Positions 26,212 through 35,239 are shown, counted from the stretch's first letter. The stretch is DNA of 64,000 nucleotides from JALZKA01 sp963715405 (GCA_963715405.1 OY970239.1:1-64000), one strand, 5' to 3'. Translations and numbers: made by a program. Notes: generated from the letters alone by a model not told the origin.

Positions 26212-26904
26212 ATGAGGCTCCGCCGCAAACAGGAGGAGCGGGCCGACCGGGTCACGCTCGGCCTCGCCGCGCTCGCGGCGGGCACCGCCGGCACGATCCT
26301 GGTCGGAGAATTGGCAAAGCTCACCCGTCGCCGCGCCAAGGAGGTGGCCGAGGATCCGGACTTCCCGACCGAGACGGTCCTCGAAACCGCCGAGCAGGCG
26401 ATCGTCTCGACGCAGCTCGCGACCCAGGACGCGGTCGCGGTCGCGATCGAGGGCTATGCGGCCACTCCCCGCGCCGAGACCGTGCTCTTCAACCTTCTCA
26501 CGGGCTTCATGGGCGCTCTAGCGGGAGCCCGGATCTCGACCTACGGGATGCGCGGCGGGTGGTGGCCGCTCGGAAACGTGGAGCTGGGAGGCCATCACAT
26601 CCACCACTTCGTGCCCGGCATTCTCTTGGCCTTCGGCGCCGGTGCCGTCGCGCTTCTGACCGAGGATGAAGAGCTCGAGGAGAAGCTGGCGATCCCGTTC
26701 GGCGCCGGGGTGGGGCTGACCCTGGACGAGGCAGCGCTCCTGCTTGACCTCCGTGACGTCTACTGGACCCGCGAGGGCATCCTGAGCGTCCAGGTTTCGC
26801 TGGGGGCCACAGCTCTTTTGGCCGGCACGATCCTGGCACTGCGAATGCTTCGGCGCGGCGAGCGGGAGACCGAGGCGAGCGGCGTCATCCCGCCGCCCGC
26901 CTAG
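26212..26904 (+). CDS. integral membrane protein of unknown function
   Basis: 230 residues. A charged N-terminus and a first segment (VTLGLAALAAGTAGTILVGELA), a helical soluble stretch, then four more membrane segments (LFNLLTGFMGALAGA, HHFVPGILLAFGAGAVALL, LAIPFGAGVGLTLDEAALLL, LSVQVSLGATALLAGTILAL). Conserved-looking histidines GGHHIHHF lie between helices. Nothing indicates a transport or enzyme family. It follows the sugar dehydrogenase by 12 nt and is convergent with the reductase gene. Confidence 0.7.
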   Translation: MRLRRKQEERADRVTLGLAALAAGTAGTILVGELAKLTRRRAKEVAEDPDFPTETVLETAEQAIVSTQLATQDAVAVAIEGYAATPRAETVLFNLLTGFMGALAGARISTYGMRGGWWPLGNVELGGHHIHHFVPGILLAFGAGAVALLTEDEELEEKLAIPFGAGVGLTLDEAALLLDLRDVYWTREGILSVQVSLGATALLAGTILALRMLRRGERETEASGVIPPPA

Positions 26905-26908
26905 GGGG

Positions 26909-27661
26909 CTAGGCGTCCTCGCCGAGGACGCGGTACCGCGCGAAGAGCTCTCCCGTTTCCGGCTCGGACACGAGCCACGCGATTTCGAGCCGCCGCACGT
27001 GAGGGTCCAGCCCGTCCGCGAGACCGGGCCCGCGGCCTCCCGCGAGCTTCGGGGCGTGGGCGACGAAGATTTCGTCGACGCAGGCGGCCTTCAGAAGCTC
27101 GGCGTGGAGGGTGGCACCGCCCTCGCACAAAAGCGCGCGAACGTTTTCGTTCACGCGCAGATGAGCCGCAGCCTCACGAAGGTCCACCCTCCCTTCGTGG
27201 CGGACGACGTCGACCTGGGTCGCCGTGTCGGGAACGTCATCGCCGGAGGCCGTGAAGATCACGATCCTGCCGACTCCTTCAGTGAAGAGGGACGCATCCC
27301 AGGGCAGCTCGAGCGAACCCGAGACGATCACCATGAGCGGGTCGGGCGCCAGCCCGAGCTCCTCCCGTCGCTCGCGCTTGGCCGGATCGGCGATCACGCG
27401 GCCGTACTTCTCGGCGCGCATCGTGCCTGCGCCGATCATCACCGCTTCCGCCCTGGTGCGAAGACCGACGAGAAGCTCTGTGTCCCGGTCCGATCCGATC
27501 GGGCGCGAGACCCCGTCGATCGTCGAGTGCCCGTCGAGGGTGAGCGCGAAGTTCATGTAGATGTACGGCCGGTCGGCGTGGGCGTCCTCCCACGGGCGCA
27601 GGTCCGCGACGAGCTCAGGGACCGAGATCTCGGCTACGGGCTCGGGAAGGAGACGGCGCAT
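26909..27661 (-). CDS. RibD C-terminal/DHFR-like pyrimidine reductase
   Basis: 250 residues from ATG 27661; TACGGT lies 6 nt upstream. The family hallmarks are YIYMNFALTLDGHSTIDGVSRPIGSDRDTELLVGLRTRAEAVMIGAGTMRAE near the N-terminus and RALLCEGGATLHAELLKAACVDEIFVAHAPKLAGG near the C-terminus, as in the reductase domain of RibD. It would reduce a ribosylated pyrimidine with NADPH, in riboflavin or a related pathway. No deaminase domain is present. The in-frame extension to 27736 would run into the divergent GH31 start. Confidence 0.85.
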   Translation of the reverse strand: MRRLLPEPVAEISVPELVADLRPWEDAHADRPYIYMNFALTLDGHSTIDGVSRPIGSDRDTELLVGLRTRAEAVMIGAGTMRAEKYGRVIADPAKRERREELGLAPDPLMVIVSGSLELPWDASLFTEGVGRIVIFTASGDDVPDTATQVDVVRHEGRVDLREAAAHLRVNENVRALLCEGGATLHAELLKAACVDEIFVAHAPKLAGGRGPGLADGLDPHVRRLEIAWLVSEPETGELFARYRVLGEDA

Positions 27662-27693
27662 GCGGGCACCGTACCCATCTAGGGTTTCCCTTG

Positions 27694-30192
27694 ATGAGGC
27701 GCGGGTGGAAGCTGGCATTGGGCGCGCTCGCGGCATGGTGCGCGCTCGGGACGGCCACCCATGCCGAGACGGTCGTGCGCTCGGGACAGCTCCAGGCCAG
27801 AGTCACCGACGACCCGTGGCGTCTCGAGCTGACCAAGCCCGGGGGAGGCCGCGTCCTCGCCGAACATCCAGCGACAGGCTCCGGGCCGTCGGGCACGCTG
27901 GGCTTTCGCACGGCGCTTGGCTGGAGTCACGCCACGCGGGTCATTTCGTCTGAGACGAGCGGCCGAGTTTTCAGCGCGGAACTCGAGACCACCGATCCGC
28001 TGCGGACGATCCAGATCGAGCTGAGCCCGGCGGGGCGCGGCGTCATCGCGCTCGACGCTCGGCTCCAAGGGCCGACCGCGGGCGTCCAAGCGATGGGGGC
28101 GGGGTTCTCCGCTTCCCAAGACGAGCACTATCTCGGCTTCGGCGAGCGCTCCAACCAGGTCGACCAGGCGGGCTCCGAGGTCGAGAACTACGTCGCGGAC
28201 GGCCCGTACCAGGACGAGGAGTACGCCGGCATCCAAGCGTTCGTACCGCCGTGGGGCCTTCGCGACGAGCGCCCGGACGCCACATACTTCCCGATTCCCT
28301 GGCTCCTATCCGACCAGGGCTACGGCGTGCTCGTCGACAACCCCGAGACTTCGACCTTCCGCCTCCGCACCGATTCGGCGGACGCCTGGAGCGTCGAGGT
28401 CACCCCCGCCCCCCCGGGCGAGGCCGGCGCGGAGCTGGCGCCACCGGTTGAGCGGCTCCAGATGCGTTTCTTCGCAGGCCCTACGCCGGCGCGGGCTCTG
28501 GCGCGCTTCTCGAAGTCCGTTGGCCGCCAGCCACGCGCGAAGGCGCCGTGGGTCTACGGACCGTGGTTTCAGCCCGGGGACGATGCGGCGGACCTGGCCG
28601 CGCTCCGCGAGGCTGACGCGCCGGTCTCCGTCTTTCAGACCTATGCCCACTACCTGCCGTGCGGGGAGCAGGACACCGAGCGCGAGCGGGCGCGCACCCA
28701 GGCCGCACACGATGGCGGGGTCGCGATCACCACCTACTTCAACCCGATGGTCTGCACGAACTACGCGGCTCGATACGGACCGGCACAAGCGGCCGACGCT
28801 CTCACCGAAACCCGTGCCGGAAGCCCATACGTCTACCGCTACGGCGCGAACTTCGACGACCTATTCATCGTGGGGCAGTACGACTTCTTCGAGCCTGCCG
28901 GACGCGAGCTCTACGGCGACGCTTTGGGAGAGGCCGTCGGCGACGGCTACGACGGCTGGATGGAGGACTTCGGCGAGTACACACCCCTCGATTCGATCTC
29001 GAGGGAGACGATCGATGGGACGCGTGCGCACAACGAGTACGCGCGCCGCTACCACTGCGCGGGTCGGAAAGCGGTCAAGCGCGAGCAGCGCCCCATTGTC
29101 CGCTTCCAGCGCTCCGGCTGGACCGGCGCCTCGAAGTGCGCGCAGGTGGTCTGGGGCGGCGATCCGACCACTGGCTGGGGATTCGACGGCCTGCGCTCGG
29201 CGATGACGCAGGCCCTCAGCGCGGGTACCTCCGGCATCGGCATCTGGGGCTCTGACATCGGCGGCTTCTTCGCCCTTGGCTTCAACGAGCTCACGCCCGA
29301 GCTGCTTACGCGGTGGGTTCAGTTCGGCGCCGTCTCGGGTGTCATGCGAACGCAGCGAAACGGCGTCGCGCTCCCGCCTCGCGACCGCCCGCAGGTGACC
29401 GATCCCGACCAGATCGAGAACTGGCGCCGCTACACGAAGCTCCGCACGCAGCTCTACCCCTACCTCGTGGCGGCGGAGTCTAAGTACCGGCGCTCGGGCC
29501 TGCCGCTGATGCGCCACCTGCTGCTCACGCACCCCAGCGACCCGCGGGCCGCCGAGACGGAGGACGAGTTTCTCTTCGGCCCGGACATCCTCGCGGCGCC
29601 TGTCGTCAACGAGGGGGCTGTTGAGCGGGACGTTTATCTCCCCGCTGGGCGCTGGGTTGACCTCTGGCGCTCGGCTTCCTACAGGCAGGCCTCCGGAAGG
29701 CTCAAGCTCGGCCAAGCCGAGGTGCTTGAAGGGCGCGCTGACGCGACGCTTCCAGCGCCCCTCGAGGAGCTGCCACTCCTGGTGCGCACGGGCAGCGTCC
29801 TGCCGCTCTTGCCCGCCGACGTGGACACGCTCGCAAATCCCGGCAACGACGCCGAGACGGTCGGCCTTTCGGAGCGCCGAAACCGAGTCCACCTGCTCGC
29901 CTTCCCGGACGAGGGAACTGAGAGGGCCGCCTTCTTTCGGCGCGGCAAGATCGTCTCGACCGTTCGCAACGACCGCTGGCGGCTCGGCCTTCGAGCGCCG
30001 AGCCGGACACGCTTTACCGTCGAGGCGGCGATGTCCACCGTGCCCGGCGGCCTCGAGCCGTGCGCGGTCCGGCTGAATGGGCGAGAGCTCGCCCATTCAG
30101 CCTGGACCTACGAGCCCGAGGCGCAGGTCCTCAGGCTCTCGCTCGCGGGCCGGCGGGCGAACCTGTCGGTCACAGGTTGCCCGGCCGGCTGA
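27694..30192 (+). CDS. secreted glycoside hydrolase family 31 (alpha-glucosidase/sulfoquinovosidase-like)
   Basis: 832 residues from ATG 27694 (TAGGGT 8 nt upstream), with an N-terminal signal peptide ending near THAE. The GH31 catalytic barrel shows WMEDFGEYTPLD with probable nucleophile Asp425 and VVWGGDPTTGW with probable acid/base Asp490. The sequences around them (ALSAGTSGIGIWGSDIGGF, RWVQFGAVSGVMRTQRNG) resemble the YihQ sulfoquinovosidase branch more than lysosomal-type alpha-glucosidases; this is a judgement by eye. A C-terminal beta-sandwich region follows. The 3' end holds a 28-nt near-perfect palindrome (30073-30100). Confidence 0.87.
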   Translation: MRRGWKLALGALAAWCALGTATHAETVVRSGQLQARVTDDPWRLELTKPGGGRVLAEHPATGSGPSGTLGFRTALGWSHATRVISSETSGRVFSAELETTDPLRTIQIELSPAGRGVIALDARLQGPTAGVQAMGAGFSASQDEHYLGFGERSNQVDQAGSEVENYVADGPYQDEEYAGIQAFVPPWGLRDERPDATYFPIPWLLSDQGYGVLVDNPETSTFRLRTDSADAWSVEVTPAPPGEAGAELAPPVERLQMRFFAGPTPARALARFSKSVGRQPRAKAPWVYGPWFQPGDDAADLAALREADAPVSVFQTYAHYLPCGEQDTERERARTQAAHDGGVAITTYFNPMVCTNYAARYGPAQAADALTETRAGSPYVYRYGANFDDLFIVGQYDFFEPAGRELYGDALGEAVGDGYDGWMEDFGEYTPLDSISRETIDGTRAHNEYARRYHCAGRKAVKREQRPIVRFQRSGWTGASKCAQVVWGGDPTTGWGFDGLRSAMTQALSAGTSGIGIWGSDIGGFFALGFNELTPELLTRWVQFGAVSGVMRTQRNGVALPPRDRPQVTDPDQIENWRRYTKLRTQLYPYLVAAESKYRRSGLPLMRHLLLTHPSDPRAAETEDEFLFGPDILAAPVVNEGAVERDVYLPAGRWVDLWRSASYRQASGRLKLGQAEVLEGRADATLPAPLEELPLLVRTGSVLPLLPADVDTLANPGNDAETVGLSERRNRVHLLAFPDEGTERAAFFRRGKIVSTVRNDRWRLGLRAPSRTRFTVEAAMSTVPGGLEPCAVRLNGRELAHSAWTYEPEAQVLRLSLAGRRANLSVTGCPAG

Positions 30193-30201
30193 TCTCGGCC
30201 C

Positions 30202-30933
30202 TTACCCGCCGTTGCCGGTGTCCTCGCAGCGGACGAACGTGTTGTTGTCGCCCCTGCGAGCCCTCCGGTCGCCGGAGAAATCGATACACCTATCGCCAGT
30301 CGTGTGCACGCCGCCATCGTGGTCGTCGCTGCCGTCACCGCCGAACAGGTCGTCGTTCCCGGGGCCACCAGCGATGTCGTCGTCGCCCTCAGCTCCGACG
30401 AGTCCCGGGAGGTCGCCTCTCCGACTCGGGGATTGGTCGTCAACGCCGTCGTCCCCTCTTCCGCCGCGCACGAGGTCGTCCCCGGTGCCACCGTCGATCG
30501 AGTCGTCGTCGTCGCCGCCCCGGAGGCGGTCGTTGTTCTCCTGGCCCAGGATCCTGTCGTTGCCGTTGCCGCCACCGATCCTGTCGTTGCCGAGACCGCC
30601 GAAGAGGTCGTCGTCATCGTTGTTGCCCCTGATGCCGTCGTTGCCTTCTCCACCGGAGATATTGTCGTCGCCACCGAGGCCGCAGATGAGGTCGTCGCCG
30701 CCTTGGCCGACTATCGCGTCAGGCCCCTCGGTGCCGACGATGACGTCAGGGCCCCCCGTGCCAATGGTCTTTTGGCCCGGCTCGGCGACGATTGTCGCCT
30801 CCTTCTTAAAGCAGGGGGGAGGCTCAGGCGGAGCTTCGCCCGCGCCGCTCGATCCGGCGTTAACGAGGAGCCCGAAAGCAAGCGCGATTCCTGCCAGCCC
30901 TGCCCCTGTGGTGCGATAAGTCGTGTGAGTCAT
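30202..30933 (-). CDS. secreted RTX-type calcium-binding repeat protein
   Basis: 243 residues. Signal peptide (TGAGLAGIALAFGLLVNAGSSGAG), then about 150 residues of nonapeptide repeats of the GGxGxDxhx type (for example GGPDVIVG, GGDDLICGLGGDDNISGGEGNDGIRGNN, GGLGNDRIGGGNGNDRILG), which form calcium-binding parallel beta-rolls. The C-terminus has a cysteine pair (RCIDFSGDRRARRGDNNTFVRCEDT). Ribosome binding site AGGGA precedes ATG 30933. No enzymatic domain and no type I secretion genes are nearby, so Sec export is likely. Confidence 0.85.
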   Translation of the reverse strand: MTHTTYRTTGAGLAGIALAFGLLVNAGSSGAGEAPPEPPPCFKKEATIVAEPGQKTIGTGGPDVIVGTEGPDAIVGQGGDDLICGLGGDDNISGGEGNDGIRGNNDDDDLFGGLGNDRIGGGNGNDRILGQENNDRLRGGDDDDSIDGGTGDDLVRGGRGDDGVDDQSPSRRGDLPGLVGAEGDDDIAGGPGNDDLFGGDGSDDHDGGVHTTGDRCIDFSGDRRARRGDNNTFVRCEDTGNGG

Positions 30934-30964
30934 GTTCCCTCCGAGGTAGTTGCCGACCGCGACT

Positions 30965-31408
30965 CTATATCGATTCGATCTCTGAGAGGTGGCCGATGTT
31001 CGCGGCGTCGGATGCGTCGGCGCTTGGCTTGCCGCCTAACCACGCGTCGAGGATCTCTGAAAGCTCGGCGGCCGAGGTTGTCCTGAGGCTGAGCGCGAGC
31101 ACGTTCGCGTCGTTCCAGCGCCGCGCCCCCTCGGCGGTCGCGGCGTCGGCGCAAAGGGCAGCTCGTATTCCGGCGACCTTGTTGGCGGCGATCGAGGCAC
31201 CCGTTCCTGTCCAGCAGCAGACGATCCCTTGCTCGGCTCGGCCGTCGGCTACGTCTCGCGCCGCGGCCTCGGATGCCCAGGCCCAGTCGTCACGCTCCCC
31301 CTCGGCGAGCGCTCCGTGGAGCACCGGCTCGTGGCCGCGCTCGCGGAGCTCGTCGGCGACGCGCTCGGCGACGCCCGTCAGCTCGTCGGCTGCGACTGCG
31401 ATCCGCAT
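30965..31408 (-). CDS. RpiB/LacA/LacB family sugar-phosphate isomerase-like protein
   Basis: 147 residues. RIAVAADELTGVAERVADELRERGHEPVLHG matches the RpiB N-terminus, and GIVCCWTGTGASIAANKVAGIRAALCAD is the active-site region (in RpiB CGTGxGxxxxANK, with a catalytic Cys). It would interconvert ribose-5-phosphate and ribulose-5-phosphate or a related pair. The usual SDHAG start of the family reads ADELTG here, so substrate specificity may differ. It lies downstream of the sulfotransferase gene on the same strand. Confidence 0.8.
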   Translation of the reverse strand: MRIAVAADELTGVAERVADELRERGHEPVLHGALAEGERDDWAWASEAAARDVADGRAEQGIVCCWTGTGASIAANKVAGIRAALCADAATAEGARRWNDANVLALSLRTTSAAELSEILDAWLGGKPSADASDAANIGHLSEIESI

Positions 31409-31420
31409 ACCCGCGTGAAG

Positions 31421-32398
31421 TTAGAGGTCCCAGCCAAAGCTCCGCCCGGCGATCTCCTCGAGCTTCGCCACGTCAGGCCGGAAGTAGCCAGCGAGGCGCT
31501 CGCGCAGCTCCGCGTCGAGCTCGGGCTTGGGCGCCTCGCCCGACCCGGGGTCGTGGACGAGCTTCTCGACGAGCCAGCGCATTCGCTCGGGCAGCCGGTC
31601 GAAGTTCCGGTCGACCGTGCGCAGGCCCGGCATGCGCACCGCGCGGTCCATCATGCGAAAACCCCCCGACCCCTTGCCGCTTCCGGTCTCCCACTCGCGG
31701 TCGAACTCTGGCGAGGTGAAGCTCTCGTCCACTCCGGCAAAAGCAAAGACCCTTCGCACCGTCGCGTCGCGCTCGCGCCCGAGCTCCTCGCGCGAGACGA
31801 TGAGGATGCGCTCGGGCCCGAAGGACTCCAGGTACGGCTCGAGCTGAAACGCGTACAGGCCGCGTTGCACATAGGAGCTCTGAGGATTGGCCACGGCCTC
31901 GGCGAGCTCGCGGCTCTCATAGCCGCCGCCGACGTTGTGGAGGTAGTGCGAGAGGAGGCGGTCAATGGGGTGGCGGACCATGTAGATCACGCGGGCGTCT
32001 TCCGCGAGGCACTCGCGCATCCGCTCGGCGACTCCCGAGAAGCGGGGCCGGTTCGTGTAGTGGGGCGACGTCTCGCCGCGAACAGGCAAGTCGGCCGGAA
32101 AGTGCGAGCGGTACCAGTCGGCGCCCAGCTCCCAGTTCAACTCCGAGACGAAGAAGTTGAGCTCCTTCGGGCGGGACATGCCGACCCCGGGATGGAGGTT
32201 GAGGTAGTGATGGAGGCTCGTCGTCCCGCACTTGAGGCCGCCGATCACGATCAGGTTCGGAAGCGCCCCATCGCCCGTGGAGCGGCGCGCGCGCTTCGCC
32301 TTCCTGCGCTCGGCAGCGAATCGCTCGTGCGCACGGGCGACCATCGCCTCGTCGGCGGGATCCGGCGCTGGATTGTCGAGAGCGGCTTCGGCCGCCAT
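31421..32398 (-). CDS. sulfotransferase domain protein
   Basis: 325 residues. PAPS-binding 5'-phosphosulfate loop LIVIGGLKCGTTSLHHYLNLHPGV and RPKELNFF are diagnostic of carbohydrate sulfotransferases; VIYMVRHPIDRLLSHYLHN is the 3'-phosphate-binding block. No membrane anchor, so cytoplasmic. It starts 2 nt after the stop of the HAD gene and is likely in the same operon. The acceptor is unknown. Confidence 0.88.
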   Translation of the reverse strand: MAAEAALDNPAPDPADEAMVARAHERFAAERRKAKRARRSTGDGALPNLIVIGGLKCGTTSLHHYLNLHPGVGMSRPKELNFFVSELNWELGADWYRSHFPADLPVRGETSPHYTNRPRFSGVAERMRECLAEDARVIYMVRHPIDRLLSHYLHNVGGGYESRELAEAVANPQSSYVQRGLYAFQLEPYLESFGPERILIVSREELGRERDATVRRVFAFAGVDESFTSPEFDREWETGSGKGSGGFRMMDRAVRMPGLRTVDRNFDRLPERMRWLVEKLVHDPGSGEAPKPELDAELRERLAGYFRPDVAKLEEIAGRSFGWDL

Positions 32399-32400
32399 CG

Positions 32401-33087
32401 TCAGCCCTTTGCGCCGAGCCTGGCCGCAGCGTCGCGAAGCGTCTTGACCTCCGCGGTCGGTCTCGTCCGGCCCTCGAGCTTTTCTCCGTGCCGGTTCACC
32501 CAGATCACGGGCACCTTCATCTTGAGCAGTGGAGCGACGTCGGTCTCATAGCCCGACGCGATGTGCACCCAGCCCTTCTTCGAGCCGAGCCGCCGCGCGC
32601 ACTCCTTGAAATGCGCCTCGTCCGGCTTGTAGGAGCGGACCTGCTGGGCCGTGACGACGATGTCGAGTTCGGTTCGCAGGTGGCGGCGCGAGACCCCGAG
32701 CAACTTGTCGTCGATGTTCGAGACGATCCCGACGTCGTAACGGCCGCCGAGCCGGTCCATAGCTGCGTTTGCCTCACGGAACGGCTGCCAGCGGGGAACG
32801 GAATCGGGCACGAACTGCGCGCGTGACGGCTCCAGCTCCCAGCCGATCTCGCCCGCGACCTTGACCACTGCACGGCGGAGAACCTCGGCGTAGAGCTCAT
32901 ACGAGCCGGACATGATCTCCGCCTGGACCTCGAGGAACCGCGCCATGAAAGCGCTCTCGTCGAGCGTGATCCCGTCGCGGTTCGCTTCCTTGCGAAACGA
33001 TTCCAGAAGCCCCTTCTCCCAGTCGATCAGCGTGCCGTAGCAATCAGTCGTGACTGTCTTGATCTCTTTGAGCTTGGGAAGAGGCAT
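32401..33087 (-). CDS. HAD hydrolase, L-2-haloacid dehalogenase type
   Basis: 228 residues from ATG 33087; the frame upstream of that is antisense of sucC and is rejected. HAD motif I is TTDCYGTLIDW (nucleophile Asp), motif II GIVSNIDDK, motif III lysine in RSYKPDEAHFKECARRLG and motif IV ASGYETDVAPL. The DxYGTL form and SNIDD place it in the haloacid dehalogenase type II group, many members of which are general phosphatases or dehalogenases. Divergent from sucC. Confidence 0.83.
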   Translation of the reverse strand: MPLPKLKEIKTVTTDCYGTLIDWEKGLLESFRKEANRDGITLDESAFMARFLEVQAEIMSGSYELYAEVLRRAVVKVAGEIGWELEPSRAQFVPDSVPRWQPFREANAAMDRLGGRYDVGIVSNIDDKLLGVSRRHLRTELDIVVTAQQVRSYKPDEAHFKECARRLGSKKGWVHIASGYETDVAPLLKMKVPVIWVNRHGEKLEGRTRPTAEVKTLRDAAARLGAKG

Positions 33088-33159
33088 GAACGGCCGACGA
33101 GTATGGCAGGGAGCTTCACCCGTCCCTTTCGGCGTCGAATAAGCTGCCGCGGCGCTCCG

Positions 33160-34329
33160 ATGGACCTCCTCGAGTACCAAGGCAAGCAACTCTTCGCCGA
33201 GCACGGCGTCCCGACGACGGAGGGCCGCCACGCTGCCACGGTTGACGATGCGGTGGCTGCGGCCGAGGAGATCGGCTATCCCTGCGTGGTCAAGGCTCAA
33301 GTGCGGATCGGCAAGCGCGGCAAGGCCGGCGGCATCAAGATCGCCTCGGGCAAAGAGGAAGCTCGAGCCCACTCGGAGGCGATCCTGGGCATGGACATCC
33401 GCGGCTTCACCGTCCACGACCTGTGGATCGAAGCAGCGTCGGACATCGCCAACGAGTACTACGCGTCCATCATCCTCGACCGCTCGGAGAAGAAGCTCCT
33501 GGTGCTGCTCTCGCGCATGGGGGGAATGGACGTCGAGGAGATCGCCGAGAAGGACCCCAATGCGATGGTCCGCCGCCATATCGAGCCCGGCAAGGAACTC
33601 GACCTCGAGCTGGGGCGCGAGCTCGCGCATGAGGCCGGGATCGACGACGACGTCGTCGACGGCGTGGCCGAGATGCTGAACGGCCTGGCCAAGGTGGCGG
33701 TCGAAGAGGACGCGACCTTGATCGAGATCAATCCCTTGGTCGTGACCGGCGATCGCAAGGTGATCGCGCTCGACGCCAAGATCACCATCGACGGCAACTC
33801 CATGTTCCGCCACCCCGAGCTGGCCGAGCTCGACGACTCTTCCGAGCAGGACCCCCAGGAGGCGATGGCCAAGGAGCGCGGCCTCACCTACGTGAAGCTC
33901 GACGGCAACGTCGGCATCCTCGGCAACGGCGCGGGACTTTGCATGTCCACGCTCGACGTGGTGGCCCAGGCGGGGGGCGAGCCCGCGAACTTCCTCGACG
34001 CGGGCGGCGGCTCGAAGGCCGAAGCGATCGTCGATGCGCTCGAGGTCATCACTTCGGACCCGAAGGTGACGGCTGTCCTCTTCAACATCTTCGGCGGGAT
34101 CACCCGCTGCGACGAGGTGGCGAAGGGGATCATCGAGGCGTCCGAGCAGATCGACCTCAAGGTTCCCCTGGTCGTCCGCCTCGACGGCACCAACTCCGAG
34201 GAGGGCTTGCGTCTCCTTGCCGAGTCCGGTCTCGACAACCTGCACAACGAGAAGACGATGCTGGGCGCTGCGGCGCGGGTCGTCGAGTTGGCCGGACCGG
34301 GCGGCGTGCCGGAGGCGATGCCCGGGTGA
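33160..34329 (+). CDS. sucC: succinate-CoA ligase (ADP-forming) beta subunit
   Basis: 389 residues from ATG 33160 (MDLLEYQGKQLFAEHGVPT, the family start). ATP-grasp domain followed by the C-terminal CoA-ligase domain with GGGSKAEAIVDAL and FNIFGGITRCDEVAKGI. It forms succinyl-CoA in the TCA cycle together with SucD. The stop overlaps the GTG of sucD (GTGA). Confidence 0.97.
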   Translation: MDLLEYQGKQLFAEHGVPTTEGRHAATVDDAVAAAEEIGYPCVVKAQVRIGKRGKAGGIKIASGKEEARAHSEAILGMDIRGFTVHDLWIEAASDIANEYYASIILDRSEKKLLVLLSRMGGMDVEEIAEKDPNAMVRRHIEPGKELDLELGRELAHEAGIDDDVVDGVAEMLNGLAKVAVEEDATLIEINPLVVTGDRKVIALDAKITIDGNSMFRHPELAELDDSSEQDPQEAMAKERGLTYVKLDGNVGILGNGAGLCMSTLDVVAQAGGEPANFLDAGGGSKAEAIVDALEVITSDPKVTAVLFNIFGGITRCDEVAKGIIEASEQIDLKVPLVVRLDGTNSEEGLRLLAESGLDNLHNEKTMLGAAARVVELAGPGGVPEAMPG

Positions 34330-35198
34330 GCATCATCATCAACTCAGAGACGAAGCTCGTGGTCTCCGGGCTGACCGGCCGGGAGGGCACCTTCCACGGC
34401 CTTCGCAACCGCGACTACGGCACCGACCTCGTCGCGGGCGTGACGCCCGGCAAGGGCGGGCAGGATGTGGACGGCGTGCCGGTCTTCGACACCATCGCGG
34501 AGGCCGTTTCGGAGGCGGGCGCCAACACCTCGATGGTCTTCGTCCCGGCTCGCTTCGCCGCGGCGGCGATCGACGAGGCGATCGACTCCGGCGTCCACAC
34601 GGTGATCGCGATCACCGAGGGCATCCCCGTCCACGACATGTTGAAGACCTACTGGAAGGCACGCGAGGCGGGCGTGCGGCTGATCGGGCCCAACTGCCCC
34701 GGCGTTCTCTCGCCGGGCGAGGCCAACGTGGGAATCATTCCCGCCCAGTTCTTCGACCCGGGACCGATCGGCGTGGTCTCCAAGTCCGGGACCCTCACCT
34801 ACCAGATCGGAAACGAGCTGAAGCAGGCCGGCGCCGGAAACTCGTCCATCGTCGGGATCGGCGGCGACCCCATCGTCGGCTCGGACTTCATCGACATCCT
34901 CACCCTCTTCGAGAAGGACGATGGCACCGAGCTGATCGTGATGGTCGGCGAGATCGGCGGCGACGCCGAGGAGCGCGCCGCGGACTTCATCGCCGAGCAG
35001 ATCTCAAAGCCGGTCGTCGGCTACATCGCGGGATTCACCGCGCCTCCGGGCAAGCAGATGGGCCACGCCGGAGCGATCATCTCCGGCTCGTCCGGTACCG
35101 CCCAAGCGAAGAAGGACGCGCTCGAGGCCAAGGGCGTGCGGGTGGGCACCTCGCCCACCGAGGCCGCACAGATCGCGGTCGAAGTCCTGAACGCCTGA
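34326..35198 (+). CDS. sucD: succinate-CoA ligase alpha subunit
   Basis: 290 residues from GTG 34326. CoA-binding Rossmann domain (VVSGLTGREGTFH), GPNCPGVLSPGEANVGIIP, and the phosphohistidine loop PGKQMGHAGAIISGSSGTA. Translationally coupled to sucC. It ends 11 nt before the left REP copy that flanks the transposase. Confidence 0.97.
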   Translation: MSIIINSETKLVVSGLTGREGTFHGLRNRDYGTDLVAGVTPGKGGQDVDGVPVFDTIAEAVSEAGANTSMVFVPARFAAAAIDEAIDSGVHTVIAITEGIPVHDMLKTYWKAREAGVRLIGPNCPGVLSPGEANVGIIPAQFFDPGPIGVVSKSGTLTYQIGNELKQAGAGNSSIVGIGGDPIVGSDFIDILTLFEKDDGTELIVMVGEIGGDAEERAADFIAEQISKPVVGYIAGFTAPPGKQMGHAGAIISGSSGTAQAKKDALEAKGVRVGTSPTEAAQIAVEVLNA

Positions 35199-35209
35199 GC
35201 GCCGCGCCT

Positions 35210-35239
35210 GGTGTCAGGCACCTAACACGCCGCTAACAG
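35210..35239 (+). repeat. REP-like element, copy E (forward), left flank of the RAYT gene
   Basis: Begins within CCTGGTGTCAGGCACCTAAC (35207-35226), which is identical over 20 nt, in inverted orientation, to the right-flank copy. The tail ACGCCGCTAACAG differs more from the consensus. It lies directly after sucD. Confidence 0.88.

Noticed and set aside
32401..34245. HAD gene as a 614-residue fusion extending into the sucC region
   Set aside because: The part before MPLPKLKEIKTVTTDCYGTL is antisense of sucC; the HAD domain has its own ATG at 33087 and normal length.
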